A stretch of DNA of 64,000 nt, taken from Flavobacterium sp. UBA7680. GTDB taxonomy: Bacteria > Bacteroidota > Bacteroidia > Flavobacteriales > Flavobacteriaceae. The stretch covers positions 38,837 through 102,836 of the forward strand of contig NZ_DLHA01000017.1 in NCBI RefSeq assembly GCF_002482975.1, given 5' to 3'. The translations under genes and the position numbers were made by a program. Below are positions 6,940 through 15,469 of this stretch, piece after piece. The notes beneath the pieces are model-generated. The model had not been told where the DNA came from and did no database searches. It worked only from the letters and a program-made list of their open reading frames with translations. Each line of letters begins with the position of its first letter. Position 1 is the first letter of the stretch.

Positions 6940-9429
6940 ATGAAAAACTTTATATTATTCGCCTTTTTATTTTTTTCGATTTCCAATTTTGCCCAAATCA
7001 AAGGAACTATAACCGATGAAAAAGGGAATCCGCTGCCGTTTGTTTCTATTTTTGAAGAGAATACCTATCGCGGAACTACTTCAAACGAACAGGGACAATA
7101 TCAATTACAGGTAAAAGAAATTGGTAAAAACAGAATCGTTTTTCAATATCTAGGATTTAAAACTCAGAAAATAACCGTTTCTGCAGATTCAAAAACAGTA
7201 GCTTTAGATGTAAAAATGCAGGAAGAAAGTTTTGCGTTAAATGAAGTTGTTATTGATCCTAAAAACAATCCTGCAAATGCCATCATAAAAAATGCGATCG
7301 CAAACAGAAAAGAAAACTCTGAAAAAACAGCTCGCTTTACTGCCGAATTTTATTCGAAAGGAATTTTAAAAGTAAAAGATTTACCTAAAAAAATATTAGG
7401 TCAAAAAGTAGATCTTGGCCCGGATTTATCTTCTAACTTAGATTCAACCGGAACGGGAATTTTATATTTATCAGAAACTATTTCGAAAGTTTCTTATCAA
7501 AAACCCGATAAATTAAAGGAAACTATAATCGCCTCTAAAATCTCTGGAAACAATAAAGGTTTCAGCTATAATACTGCCGCTTTATCAACTTATGATTTCT
7601 ATGACAATACATTAGAATTTGATGTAAACCTTATCTCTCCTATTGCTAATAATGCTTTCAGTTATTATAAATACAAACTGGAAGGAAGTTTTTATGACGA
7701 TAATAAACAACAGATTTACAAAATTAAAGTAATTCCGAAACGAGATAAAGAACCTGTTTTTGAAGGTTACATTTACATTGTCGATGATAGTTTTGCCATT
7801 TATGCCGTTGATTTCGACATTAAAGGTTACCGAATGAAAAATGAATTTACTGAAGTAATGAATTTAAAACAAAGCTTCAGCTACAATGCAAAAAACAAAA
7901 TCTGGTCAAAAAATGCACAGACACTTTCGTTTAATGCGGGCGGCCTTGGAATAAAATTTTCGGGTCAGTTTAATTATATTTATTCCAATTATGAATTTCC
8001 GGAATCGTTTGCCAAGAAAACTTTTGGAAACGAAATCGTAGCTTTTGATTTAAATGCCAATAAAAAAGATGATTCGTTTTGGAATGAAATTCGCCCGATT
8101 CCGTTAACACTCGAAGAAAGTACAGATTACACAAAAAAAGACAGTTTACAAGTTATCAGAAAATCTAAAAAATATACTGATTCTATTGATGCAAAAGAGA
8201 ATAAGTTTAAGATTTTAGATATTCTTGGCGGTTACGATTATAAAAATACGTTTAAGAAATACTCTTTTAAATTTGACGGTTTGCTGAGTCCAACATCTTT
8301 AAGTTTTAATACGGTTCAGGGATTTAATCTGGGAACTGGATTTTCATTTAAAAAATGGAATGAAGAAAAAGGAAAAAGCACTTCTATAAGTACAGATTTC
8401 AATTATGGTTTTTCTGATGAACAACTTCGTGTTATTGGCGAATTCAGTCACCGATTTAATACTATTAATTATGCTACAATTTCGGCTTCGGGCGGAACAA
8501 AAACTGCACAGTTTAATGGTGCTGAACCTATTAGCAAATTGATCAATTCTGTAAGTTCGTTGTTCTTTAAAGACAATTATATGAAATTGTATAATTTAGA
8601 ATTTGCTCAAATTAATTATGCCCAAGATGTTGCAAACGGATTAAATTTAAACGCAAGAATAGCTTACGAACAAAGAAAACCTCTTTTTAATACAACTGAT
8701 TATTCGTTCTTTAAAAGAGATGATATTTATTCGTCAAATAATCCGCTGGCGCCAAATGATTTTAATACACCTGCTTTTGATCAGCATCATTTAATGAAAG
8801 CTAATTTGACGGCCAGAATTAATTTTGGAAACAAATACATTTCAAGACCAGACGGAAGATATAATTTTAAAGATGAAAAATATCCAACCGTATTTTTAGC
8901 TTTTGAAAAGGCATTTGCGTCAAGTGAGAAAAAATACGAGTTTGAAAGAATTGGTGCTGCTGTTCAATACGATTTAAAATTAAATAACAAAGGTGTTTTA
9001 GGAATGAATTTTAAAGCCGGTAAATTCTTTAATGCCGAAAATATTTCTTTTATAGATTACAGACATTTTAACGGAAATCAAACTCACATTGGCACCAGCG
9101 ATCGTTATTTGAATGTTTTCAACTTAATGCCGTATTATGACAATAGTACAAACGATAGTTATTTTGAAATGCATTTGGAGCACAATGATATGGGATTTGT
9201 AACGAATAAAATTCCGCTTTTAAATCTTTTAAAATCAACAATGAATCTTGGTTTTCATTCGCTGGCAATTCCGGATCGTAAACCATATACCGAATTTACA
9301 GTTGGTTTAGACAATCTAGGTTTCGGAAAGTTTAAATTATTCCGAGTTGATTATGTGCATTCTTATCAAGGCGGAATTCAGCAAAATGGTGTAGTGTTTG
9401 GGCTGAAGATTTTGAATGTTTTGAATTAA
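6940..9429 (+). CDS. DUF5686 family outer-membrane protein with carboxypeptidase-like regulatory domain
   Basis: An 829-residue protein from the ATG at 6940, where the signal peptide starts (MKNFILFAFLFFSISNFAQ); the in-frame ATG at 6922 would put charged residues before it. Residues 20-105 form a CarboxypepD_reg-like beta sandwich (GTITDEKGNPLPFVSIFEE, VFQYLGFKTQKITV), the domain also found at the N-terminus of TonB-dependent receptors. The rest is a large predicted beta barrel of the DUF5686 type. There is no TonB plug domain, so it is not a normal receptor. These proteins are widespread in Bacteroidota and lie in the outer membrane; their role is not established. It has no operon partner. 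Confidence 0.85.
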   Translation: MKNFILFAFLFFSISNFAQIKGTITDEKGNPLPFVSIFEENTYRGTTSNEQGQYQLQVKEIGKNRIVFQYLGFKTQKITVSADSKTVALDVKMQEESFALNEVVIDPKNNPANAIIKNAIANRKENSEKTARFTAEFYSKGILKVKDLPKKILGQKVDLGPDLSSNLDSTGTGILYLSETISKVSYQKPDKLKETIIASKISGNNKGFSYNTAALSTYDFYDNTLEFDVNLISPIANNAFSYYKYKLEGSFYDDNKQQIYKIKVIPKRDKEPVFEGYIYIVDDSFAIYAVDFDIKGYRMKNEFTEVMNLKQSFSYNAKNKIWSKNAQTLSFNAGGLGIKFSGQFNYIYSNYEFPESFAKKTFGNEIVAFDLNANKKDDSFWNEIRPIPLTLEESTDYTKKDSLQVIRKSKKYTDSIDAKENKFKILDILGGYDYKNTFKKYSFKFDGLLSPTSLSFNTVQGFNLGTGFSFKKWNEEKGKSTSISTDFNYGFSDEQLRVIGEFSHRFNTINYATISASGGTKTAQFNGAEPISKLINSVSSLFFKDNYMKLYNLEFAQINYAQDVANGLNLNARIAYEQRKPLFNTTDYSFFKRDDIYSSNNPLAPNDFNTPAFDQHHLMKANLTARINFGNKYISRPDGRYNFKDEKYPTVFLAFEKAFASSEKKYEFERIGAAVQYDLKLNNKGVLGMNFKAGKFFNAENISFIDYRHFNGNQTHIGTSDRYLNVFNLMPYYDNSTNDSYFEMHLEHNDMGFVTNKIPLLNLLKSTMNLGFHSLAIPDRKPYTEFTVGLDNLGFGKFKLFRVDYVHSYQGGIQQNGVVFGLKILNVLN

Positions 9430-9686
9430 GGTGCTAAGGTTCTGAGATGCTAAGATTCTAAGTTTTATGAATCCTAAAAACCATTACTTTCTTTCATTAA
9501 AATCATAAAAAATCCGCTTATCTGCTAATCTGGGCAAAACCGGACTGCAAATAAGCGGGTTTATTTTTCAAAGTTTGAAGATCTTTGCGCGGGCTTCGAC
9601 TTCGCTCAGCCTGACAAAAATTAGTATTAGATTCCTAAAAGAAAACTTAGAATCTTAGCATCTCAAAACCTTAGCAACTTAGAACC
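9430..9686. repeat. Intergenic region with an inverted pair of TTCTAAG-type repeats and a hairpin
   Basis: Holds a degenerate tandem repeat of AAGGTTCTGAGATGCTAAG type at about 9430-9466 and its inverted counterpart at about 9645-9688 (CTTAGAATCTTAGCATCTC). Between them lie a hairpin at 9511-9561 (AATCCGCTTAT / ATAAGCGGGTT), likely the terminator of the gene at 6940, and half of the GCTTCGACTTCGCTCAGCC repeat at 9590-9617. A similar TTCTAAGG array lies at 11966-12048. Confidence 0.7.
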
Positions 9687-10562
9687 TCAATGATAATCAT
9701 CTGGTTCAATATGAATCAAAACATTTCCTAACTGGGGAATTTTCTCTTTTAAAGTATCTTGTAATTTATGAGATAAATCATGACCTTCTTTTACAGAAAT
9801 ACTTGCCGAAACAATGGCATGAAGATCGACATGATATTTCATTCCTGCTTTTCTAATAAAACATTTTTCTGTTCCAAGAATTCCGGGCACTGTTAAAGCT
9901 TTTACACGAATTTCTTCGACTAAATCGTCGTTCATGTTTTCATCCATGATTTCGCCAAGTGCTGGTCTGAAAATTTTATAACAGTTATACAAGATAAAAA
10001 ACGCAGCAAAAAGCGCTGCCCAATCATCTGCAGATTCGTAGCCTTTGCCCATTATCAATGCAATCGAAATTCCGATAAATGCGGCAACAGAAGTTACAGC
10101 ATCACTGCGATGGTGCCAGGCATCGGCAGCAAGAGACGAACTATTGGTTTCTTTACTTCGCTTCATTACTAAACGATACGAATACTCTTTCCAAAGAATT
10201 ATAGCCCCTAAAACATATAATGTCCATGATTTTGGTAAATCGTGCGACGATTGAATATTAGCAATACTTTCGTACCCAATAATTGTTGCCGAAGTAATTA
10301 AAAAACCAACAACCAAAAAAGTAATTAAAGGTTCTGCACGTCCGTGACCGTAAGGATGATTTTCATCTGCCGGTTTGTTAGAATATTTGATTCCGAATAA
10401 AACCAAACAGGACGAAAATATGTCTGCTGTTGATTCGATTGCATCTGCAATCAAGGCGTATGAATTGCCAAAAAAACCTGCTAACCCTTTTATCAAGGCT
10501 AAGCAGGTGTTTCCGGCTATACTAAAGATAGTAGCTTTTATAGCTTTTTGTTCATCTGTCAT
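9687..10562 (-). CDS. Cation diffusion facilitator (CDF) family transporter
   Basis: Metal/proton antiporter of the inner membrane that exports divalent cations such as Zn, Co, Fe or Mn. It is 291 residues with about six membrane helices in the first 200. The metal site is visible: Asp residues in YALIADAIESTAD (helix 2) and His/Asp in DAWHHRSDAVTS (helix 5). The loop motif HPYGHGRAEPL follows helix 2, as usual. Residues 210-290 form the cytoplasmic dimerisation domain (GMKYHVDLHAIVSASISVKEGHDLSHKL). Having Asp at both helix 2 positions with His/Asp in helix 5 does not by itself settle the metal. It is a single gene with repeats on both sides. Confidence 0.93.
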   Translation of the reverse strand: MTDEQKAIKATIFSIAGNTCLALIKGLAGFFGNSYALIADAIESTADIFSSCLVLFGIKYSNKPADENHPYGHGRAEPLITFLVVGFLITSATIIGYESIANIQSSHDLPKSWTLYVLGAIILWKEYSYRLVMKRSKETNSSSLAADAWHHRSDAVTSVAAFIGISIALIMGKGYESADDWAALFAAFFILYNCYKIFRPALGEIMDENMNDDLVEEIRVKALTVPGILGTEKCFIRKAGMKYHVDLHAIVSASISVKEGHDLSHKLQDTLKEKIPQLGNVLIHIEPDDYH

Positions 10563-10578
10563 TTAGACTATTTTTTTC

Positions 10579-10626
10579 GCCACGAATTTCACAAATTACA
10601 CTAATTTCTTTTGTGAAATTTGTGGC
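10579..10626. repeat. Palindromic intergenic repeat (CCACGAATTTCAC family)
   Basis: Arms GCCACGAATTTCACAAATT and (AA)TTTGTGAAATTTGTGGC are near-perfect inverted copies. Related copies lie at 13171-13281 and 43241-43304. Confidence 0.85.
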
Positions 10627-10643
10627 TATGTCTCCTTCTCTTT

Positions 10644-11957
10644 TTATGCTCTTACAATTTTTGCTCCAATAGCTCTTAAACGTTCGTCAATACGCTCGTA
10701 TCCACGGTCAATTTGTTCGATATTTTGAATTGTACTTGTTCCTTTTGCAGAAAGCGCCGCAATCAATAATGAGATTCCCGCACGAATATCAGGAGAAGAC
10801 ATTGTAGTTGCTTTTAATTGAGATTCAAAATTATGTCCCATAACCACAGCTCTGTGTGGGTCACATAACATAATTTTTGCTCCCATGTCGATTAATTTAT
10901 CAACGAAAAACAAACGGCTTTCGAACATTTTTTGATGAATCAAAACATCTCCTTTTGCCTGAGTTGCCACAACTAAAACAATACTTAATAAGTCAGGAGT
11001 AAATCCCGGCCAAGGTGCATCGGCAATTGTTAAAATAGATCCGTCGATATCTGTTTTTACTTCATATCCATCTTTGTGAGCAGGAATATAAATATCGTCG
11101 TTACGTTTTTCAATTGTAATTCCTAATTTTCTAAATGTATTTGGGATTAAACCTAAATTTTCCCAGCTTACATTTTTGATCGTGATTTCGCTTTTTGTCA
11201 TAGCCGCAAGACCAATCCAAGAACCAATTTCGATCATATCAGGAAGAATTGTATGTTCGCAACCACCAAGGCTTTCAACACCTTCGATAGTCAATAAGTT
11301 AGAACCAACTCCAGTGATTTTTGCTCCCATAGAGTTCAACATTTTACATAACTGTTGTAAGTAAGGCTCACATGCAGCGTTGTAAACAGTTGTTTGTCCT
11401 TTTGCTAAAACAGCAGCCATTACGATATTTGCAGTTCCTGTTACAGAAGCTTCGTCAAGAAGCATATCTGTTCCTTGCAATCCTTCTTCTGGAGATTCAA
11501 CTCCATAAAAGTGATCTTCTCTGTTATATCTGAATTTTGCTCCAAGGTTAATAAAACCTTCAAAGTGAGTATCTAATCTACGACGGCCAATTTTATCTCC
11601 TCCCGGTTTTGGAATATATCCTTTTCCGAAACGTGCCAAAAGCGGTCCAACAATCATAATAGAACCACGAAGCGCTCCACCTTCTTTTTTGAAAGCTTCT
11701 GTTTCTAAATATCCAACATTAACCTCATCGGCTTGAAACGTAATCGAACCCGGTTCATTGCGTTGAATTTTAACCCCTAAATTGCCCAGTAAAGTGATTA
11801 ATTTATTGATGTCAATAATATCGGGAATATTATTAATTCTTACTTTATCTCCCGTTAGAAGTACGGCACATAAAATTTGTAATGCCTCGTTTTTTGCTCC
11901 TTGCGGAGTGATTTCTCCTTTTAAAGGAATTCCTCCTTCGATTTTAAAAATTCCCAT
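10644..11957 (-). CDS. murA: UDP-N-acetylglucosamine 1-carboxyvinyltransferase (MurA), Cys-to-Asp active site
   Basis: First committed step of peptidoglycan synthesis: transfers enolpyruvate from PEP to UDP-GlcNAc in the cytoplasm. The 437-residue length is normal for the EPSP-synthase fold. Family motifs are clear: GAKNEALQILCA near the N-terminus, GPLLARFGKG, DGSILTIADAPWPGFTPDL, and the C-terminal RGYERIDERLRAIGAKI. The loop that carries the reactive Cys115 in E. coli reads KPGGDKIGRRRLDTH here, so Asp121 takes its place. MurA with Asp at this site is known from other bacteria to be active and insensitive to fosfomycin. It is the last gene of a DUF493-DUF4290-murA run in which the genes are closely spaced. 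Confidence 0.96.
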   Translation of the reverse strand: MGIFKIEGGIPLKGEITPQGAKNEALQILCAVLLTGDKVRINNIPDIIDINKLITLLGNLGVKIQRNEPGSITFQADEVNVGYLETEAFKKEGGALRGSIMIVGPLLARFGKGYIPKPGGDKIGRRRLDTHFEGFINLGAKFRYNREDHFYGVESPEEGLQGTDMLLDEASVTGTANIVMAAVLAKGQTTVYNAACEPYLQQLCKMLNSMGAKITGVGSNLLTIEGVESLGGCEHTILPDMIEIGSWIGLAAMTKSEITIKNVSWENLGLIPNTFRKLGITIEKRNDDIYIPAHKDGYEVKTDIDGSILTIADAPWPGFTPDLLSIVLVVATQAKGDVLIHQKMFESRLFFVDKLIDMGAKIMLCDPHRAVVMGHNFESQLKATTMSSPDIRAGISLLIAALSAKGTSTIQNIEQIDRGYERIDERLRAIGAKIVRA

Positions 11958-11965
11958 AGATTTTT

Positions 11966-12048
11966 TTTAAGGTTCTAAGGTTCTGAGATTCTAAGGTTCT
12001 AAGGTTAAGCTAAAATCTTAGCACCTTAGCTGCTTAGTATCTTAGCAA
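11966..12048. repeat. Degenerate TTCTAAGG repeat array
   Basis: Repeated GGTTCTAA / GATTCTAA units, then the inverted form (CTTAGCACCTTAGCTGCTTAG), filling the gap between murA and DUF4290. The array can fold on itself. Same family as at 9430-9686. Confidence 0.75.
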
Positions 12049-12054
12049 CTTCTT

Positions 12055-12777
12055 CTATTTTTGATTATTGTTTTTTTGAAAAGTTTTAGGTTTACCGCCT
12101 TTATTATTGTTTTTGTTATTTTGAATTTTAGGCTGTCCCGCAGGTGTAATTTTGTTAGACACACGTTTGTTTGTACGCATTAAATCTGTTGTGTTCAACA
12201 GTTCTTCTGTACTGTGCAGCAAGTTTATTTTCCCTCCGGACAATTCATATAAATGTTCAAAAATAACATCGTCTTTTACTGTGTCTTTGTTCCAACTCAA
12301 AAATGATTTTTTCATGTGGTTGGCAATTACCATAACCAATGCATTTTTCATTTCGCCATCTTCCCATTTATTGGCAACATCAATCATATATTTGATATTG
12401 TTTCCGTAAAATCTGTATTTTGGAAAATTCTGAGGGTATTGTAAAACGTCTGGTTTTAACTGCAGTACATCTCTTGAAGGAATTGGGTATGGAGATTCTA
12501 CATTCAATTTAAAATCAGACATAATAAAAAGTTGATCCCATAATTTATGCTGAAAATCCGGCACATCACGCAAATGCGGATTTAAGCTTCCCATAACCTG
12601 AATGATATATTTCGCAGCTTTGTTGCGTGTTTCATCATCTTCGATTGCAGTAGCCTGATCGATCAGTTTTTGTAAATGACGACCGTACTCCGGAATAATC
12701 AAACGCTGTCTTTCAGAATTGTATTCTAAATTATACACAACGTCATTTGCGACTTCTTTTTTATATTTTTCGACCAT
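12055..12777 (-). CDS. DUF4290 domain-containing protein
   Basis: A 240-residue protein conserved in Bacteroidota. Residues 10-190 hold the DUF4290 region (YNSERQRLIIPEYGRHLQKLIDQA, PHLRDVPDFQHKLWDQLFIMSDF, VESPYPIPSRD), mostly helical and soluble. The last 45 residues are a low-complexity Asn/Lys/Gln tail that could bind nucleic acid. It lies four bases downstream of the DUF493 gene and upstream of murA, so co-transcription is likely although a repeat array sits before murA. No enzymatic motif is visible and the function is not known. Confidence 0.9.
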   Translation of the reverse strand: MVEKYKKEVANDVVYNLEYNSERQRLIIPEYGRHLQKLIDQATAIEDDETRNKAAKYIIQVMGSLNPHLRDVPDFQHKLWDQLFIMSDFKLNVESPYPIPSRDVLQLKPDVLQYPQNFPKYRFYGNNIKYMIDVANKWEDGEMKNALVMVIANHMKKSFLSWNKDTVKDDVIFEHLYELSGGKINLLHSTEELLNTTDLMRTNKRVSNKITPAGQPKIQNNKNNNKGGKPKTFQKNNNQK

Positions 12778-12781
12778 AAGT

Positions 12782-13078
12782 TTATAATGAAACTATACCT
12801 TCTATTGTAGATACTTCTTTGTATTTACCAATCACCTCGTCAGAGCTGTTCATGGTAACATCTACAGAAACACTGGTAAATTTACCAGTTTTAGATTTTG
12901 TTGTTTTAATAACCGCGCCCATTCTGTCAAAAGCTTTTTCAACACGTTCAACATTATCGCCTACAGAAGGCACAATAAATTTGTACAAATATTCTGCTGG
13001 CCAAGTATTTGAGTTATCTAATTCGACTTTTAATCTTTCGAAAAATTCGGCGGTATTTTTTTCTTTATCGTTCTCCAT
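12782..13078 (-). CDS. DUF493 (YbeD-like) family protein
   Basis: A 98-residue protein with an ACT-like alpha/beta fold predicted for the DUF493 family: PAEYLYKFIVPSVGDNVERVEKAF followed by TGKFTSVSVDVTMNSSDEVIGKYKEVSTIEGIVSL. The relative YbeD of E. coli lies next to lipoate genes, but no lipoate genes are near here, so a link to lipoylation is not supported by context. First gene of the DUF493-DUF4290-murA run, with a -7 box TATATTTG 20 bases upstream. The role may be allosteric or regulatory; unknown. Confidence 0.9.
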   Translation of the reverse strand: MENDKEKNTAEFFERLKVELDNSNTWPAEYLYKFIVPSVGDNVERVEKAFDRMGAVIKTTKSKTGKFTSVSVDVTMNSSDEVIGKYKEVSTIEGIVSL

Positions 13079-13097
13079 TCGTAATTAAAAATAAACG

Positions 13098-13105
13098 CAA
13101 ATATA
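13098..13105 (-). promoter_or_regulatory. Candidate -7 box (TATATTTG) of the DUF493-DUF4290-murA operon
   Basis: Exact TAnnTTTG match on the minus strand, 19 bases before the ATG at 13078. This leaves a very short leader. Confidence 0.55.
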
Positions 13106-13118
13106 CGCTTTTGATTTC

Positions 13119-13147
13119 AGATTTTAGATTTTAGATTTTAGATTTTT
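13119..13147. repeat. Short tandem repeat of ATTTTAG
   Basis: About four direct copies of a 7-base unit, GATTTTA, directly upstream of the murA-operon promoter. Such arrays can vary in copy number. Confidence 0.7.
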
Positions 13148-13170
13148 TTCATTGGAGAAACTGTAGATTT

Positions 13171-13281
13171 TTTGTCACGAATTTCACTAATTTACACTAA
13201 TTATATTGGGGTGAATATCTTCTTAAATTTTGCTGACTTTTGATTAATTTTCAAATTAAAATTCGTGAAATTCGTGGCAAA
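13171..13281. repeat. Palindromic intergenic repeat (CACGAATTTCAC family), long form
   Basis: Left arm GTCACGAATTTCACTAATTT and right arm AAATTCGTGAAATTCGTGGC, separated by about 70 bases. Same family as 10579-10626 and 43241-43304. Confidence 0.75.
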
Positions 13282-13285
13282 CCTT

Positions 13286-13293
13286 TATATTTG
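13286..13293 (+). promoter_or_regulatory. Candidate -7 box (TATATTTG)
   Basis: Exact TAnnTTTG match 60 bases before the ATG at 13354. It argues against an upstream in-frame start at 13240, because transcription would begin after it. Confidence 0.5.
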
Positions 13294-13353
13294 AAATACT
13301 TTGCTATTTCACTTCCGGTAATTATCGGAGTTATGAGACTAAATCACATTATA

Positions 13354-14265
13354 ATGAAAAAAATCCTTTTGCTTTTTATAGTACTTATATTCAATAATAT
13401 TCATGCACAAGAAGTTAAAACTATAACCTATTTTCAGAATGACACCTTAAAACTGGATTTAGATTTATATCTGCCAAAGAAAAAGTCTAACGAAAAAATC
13501 CCGTTGATTATGTTTGCTTTTGGCGGCGGATTTTCTGGCGGAGAGCGCACAAGCGAAAAAAACTTCGGAATGTTTATGGCCGAAAACGGTTATGCGGTTG
13601 CCAGCATTTCGTACAGTTTATATATGAAAGGAAAAGATTTTGGCTGTAAAGGTGTTTTAACCGAAAAGATAAAAGCGATTCAAATTGGTGTGAGTGATAT
13701 GTGGCAGGCTACTTCATTTTTAATCGAAAACGCAGACAAATACAATCTTGATTCTTCTAAAATCTTCATTTCAGGAATTAGTGCTGGTGCCGAAATTGGT
13801 TTTCACGCTTCGTTTTGGGATTATAAACTCATGAATTTATACAAAAGCAATTTGCCGGAAAACTTTAAATATACTGGATTTATTGGAGGTTCGGGTGCTA
13901 TTCAGGATATCAATTTGATTACTAAAGAAAAAGCAATTCCGATGTTATTGGCGCATGGCAGCAATGACGATACGGTTCCTTATAGTGCTGGTTCACACCG
14001 CTCCTGCCCAACAAATGCTTCGGGCTGGTTAATTTTATTTGGTTCCTATGCGGTTTACAACCAAATGAAGGATTTACATAAAGATATCGAACTGATTACT
14101 TTCTGCGGCGGCGGACATGAATTTTCCGGTTATCTTTTTCATGATGGACAACAATATGTTCTGGATTTTGTGAATGATGTCTTGAAAGGAAAGAAATTTG
14201 AATCGCATTTGATCGTTCCTTCTAAAAAGGGAAAAGGTTCTGGGAAATATTTGTTTTGTGAATAA
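13354..14265 (+). CDS. Secreted alpha/beta hydrolase (esterase-like)
   Basis: A 303-residue protein from the ATG at 13354, where a signal peptide begins (MKKILLLFIVLIFNNIHAQ); the longer frame from 13240 runs through a repeat and the promoter. It has a carboxylesterase-type alpha/beta hydrolase fold: FAFGGGFSGGERT supplies the oxyanion-hole region, GISAGAEIGF carries the nucleophile Ser143, LLAHGSNDDTVPYS the acid (Asp205 or Asp206) and GGGHEFSG the His255. All triad residues are present, so it is probably active, likely on an ester in the periplasm or outside. Several Cys residues may form disulfides. The substrate cannot be told from sequence. It stands alone between repeat-rich regions. 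Confidence 0.85.
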   Translation: MKKILLLFIVLIFNNIHAQEVKTITYFQNDTLKLDLDLYLPKKKSNEKIPLIMFAFGGGFSGGERTSEKNFGMFMAENGYAVASISYSLYMKGKDFGCKGVLTEKIKAIQIGVSDMWQATSFLIENADKYNLDSSKIFISGISAGAEIGFHASFWDYKLMNLYKSNLPENFKYTGFIGGSGAIQDINLITKEKAIPMLLAHGSNDDTVPYSAGSHRSCPTNASGWLILFGSYAVYNQMKDLHKDIELITFCGGGHEFSGYLFHDGQQYVLDFVNDVLKGKKFESHLIVPSKKGKGSGKYLFCE

Positions 14266-14329
14266 AAAATTTAATGATGTCAAAACCATTATTCTGTTTC
14301 CGGTTAGGTATCTAAAACAAACATTCTTA

Positions 14330-14522
14330 AACTGGACTAAAGTCCAGCCCTACAATATCTGGCGAGCCTTTGGCTCTCTTTCAATCTGGTTCTGAAAGAA
14401 CAATCTATATTATAGAGATGCACTTAATCCAATGATTGCAATATTGACAAAACATATGTCTCTTTTCACAATTTAGTTCCGAAGGAACGATCCATATTGT
14501 AGAGCTGGACTTTAGTCCAGTT
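14330..14522. repeat. Long inverted repeat element with CTGGACTAAAGTCCAG ends
   Basis: The ends AACTGGACTAAAGTCCAG and CTGGACTTTAGTCCAGTT are inverted copies, and both inner flanks hold CTACAATAT or its complement. The middle contains AGTTCCGAAGGAAC-type small hairpins. No ORF of note. It occupies part of a 584-base non-coding gap (14266-14849) that also holds the repeats at 14625 and 14702. Confidence 0.8.
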
Positions 14523-14624
14523 AAATAATATTTGAGAAGTCTACATACCTTTTACAGCAACATATTTTAATTCTTTGGAATTTTAATGAGTGACATTAAA
14601 CCTGAATAATTTTATTTTCACAAA

Positions 14625-14654
14625 TACCTACAAGGTTTTGAAAACCTTGCAGGA
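14625..14654. repeat. CCTACAAGGTTTTGGAAACCTTGCAGG-family palindrome
   Basis: CCTACAAGGTTTT / AAAACCTTGCAGG hairpin. Further copies occur at 50364, 50430, 53085, 53144 and 55680. Confidence 0.85.
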
Positions 14655-14701
14655 AACGTAATCCTGGAAATCATTCCAAAAACAAAACCATCTCTCCTAT
14701 T

Positions 14702-14772
14702 TAGCCCTGATGGAAGCGGAAATCCTTTTGCTTTTTCCTTTAAAAAGCAAAAGATTGGAGCGGACAGCAGGA
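14702..14772. repeat. Structured interspersed element (TAGCCCTGATGGAAGCGG ... GGAGCGGACAGCAGGAA)
   Basis: A 71-base unit with a strong central hairpin: ATCCTTTTGCTTTTT pairs with AAAAAGCAAAAGATT around a short loop. Conserved-looking flanks (TAGCCCTGATGGAAGCGGA and GGAGCGGACAGCAGGAA) enclose it. From general knowledge, very similar units are scattered in Flavobacteria genomes; their role is unknown to me. Confidence 0.65.
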
Positions 14773-14844
14773 ATTCTTACCTGCCAAAAATGCTAAATTA
14801 TTCGCTCTTGATAAATATTCTTTTTAAATACGAATAAGTTTAGG

Positions 14845-14852
14845 TAAATTTG
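14845..14852 (+). promoter_or_regulatory. Candidate -7 box (TAAATTTG)
   Basis: Exact TAnnTTTG match. It overlaps the TTG that could be taken as a start at 14850, so translation more likely starts at the GTG at 14871. Confidence 0.55.
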
Positions 14853-14870
14853 CGCTTTATTTTTAGAATA

Positions 14871-15404
14871 GTGCAAAAACAAATCATAGTTCTCATTGGC
14901 GGCCCTGGTACAGGAAAATCTACGCTTATAAACGAATTAGTCGCTCGTGGCTATTGTTGTTACCCTGAAATTTCTAGAGAAGTTACACTCGAAGCCCAAA
15001 AAAGAGGTGTCGAGCAATTGTTCTTGGAACAGCCTTTATTGTTTAGCGAAATGCTTTTGGAAGGGCGTATTCAGCAATTTGAAAACGCTAAAAAAGAACC
15101 CGATACTATCGTTTTTATAGATCGCGGTATTCCTGATGTAGTGGCTTATATGGATTATATTGGCGATGAATATCCGGAAGATTTTGTAAAAGCATGCGAG
15201 GATTATAAATATTCTAAAACTTTTATTTTACCGCCTTGGGAAGAAATTTATCAGAGCGACACGGAGCGTTATGAAAATTTTGAACAGGCACTTACCATTC
15301 AGAAGCACTTAATTGAAACGTACAAAAAATACGGTTACGATTTAATTGAGGTTCCGAAAGATACGGTTGAAAACAGAATTCTTTATATCTTAGACAAAAT
15401 TTAG
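14871..15404 (+). CDS. P-loop AAA_28-type ATP-binding protein
   Basis: A 177-residue protein from the GTG at 14871; a longer TTG start at 14850 lies inside the -7 box. The Walker A motif GGPGTGKST is at residues 10-18. Downstream come CCYPEISREVTLEAQKRG and VFIDRGIPDVVAYMDYIG, with Asp in FIDRG as the Walker B or kinase acid, and TERYENFEQA near the end. This pattern fits the AAA_28 P-loop family, related to the NadR kinase domain, so it may phosphorylate a small molecule. No substrate is evident. It is followed 65 bases later by recQ, but no functional link is clear. Confidence 0.8.
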   Translation: MQKQIIVLIGGPGTGKSTLINELVARGYCCYPEISREVTLEAQKRGVEQLFLEQPLLFSEMLLEGRIQQFENAKKEPDTIVFIDRGIPDVVAYMDYIGDEYPEDFVKACEDYKYSKTFILPPWEEIYQSDTERYENFEQALTIQKHLIETYKKYGYDLIEVPKDTVENRILYILDKI

Positions 15405-15469
15405 CAGCCGGTTTTAAAGTTGTAAAACTAGAAACTGATTTCTACATTTTTAACTTTAAAACAGAGGCC

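Noticed and set aside
10579..10626. CRISPR array or spacer-like repeats among the intergenic palindromes
   Set aside because: Copies are dispersed, not regularly spaced, and no cas genes are present.
13240..13353. N-terminal extension of the secreted hydrolase
   Set aside because: It runs through a palindromic repeat and a -7 box, and would put charged residues before the signal peptide.
14702..14772. tRNA or riboswitch
   Set aside because: The unit folds but has no cloverleaf, anticodon or known aptamer core that I can recognise.
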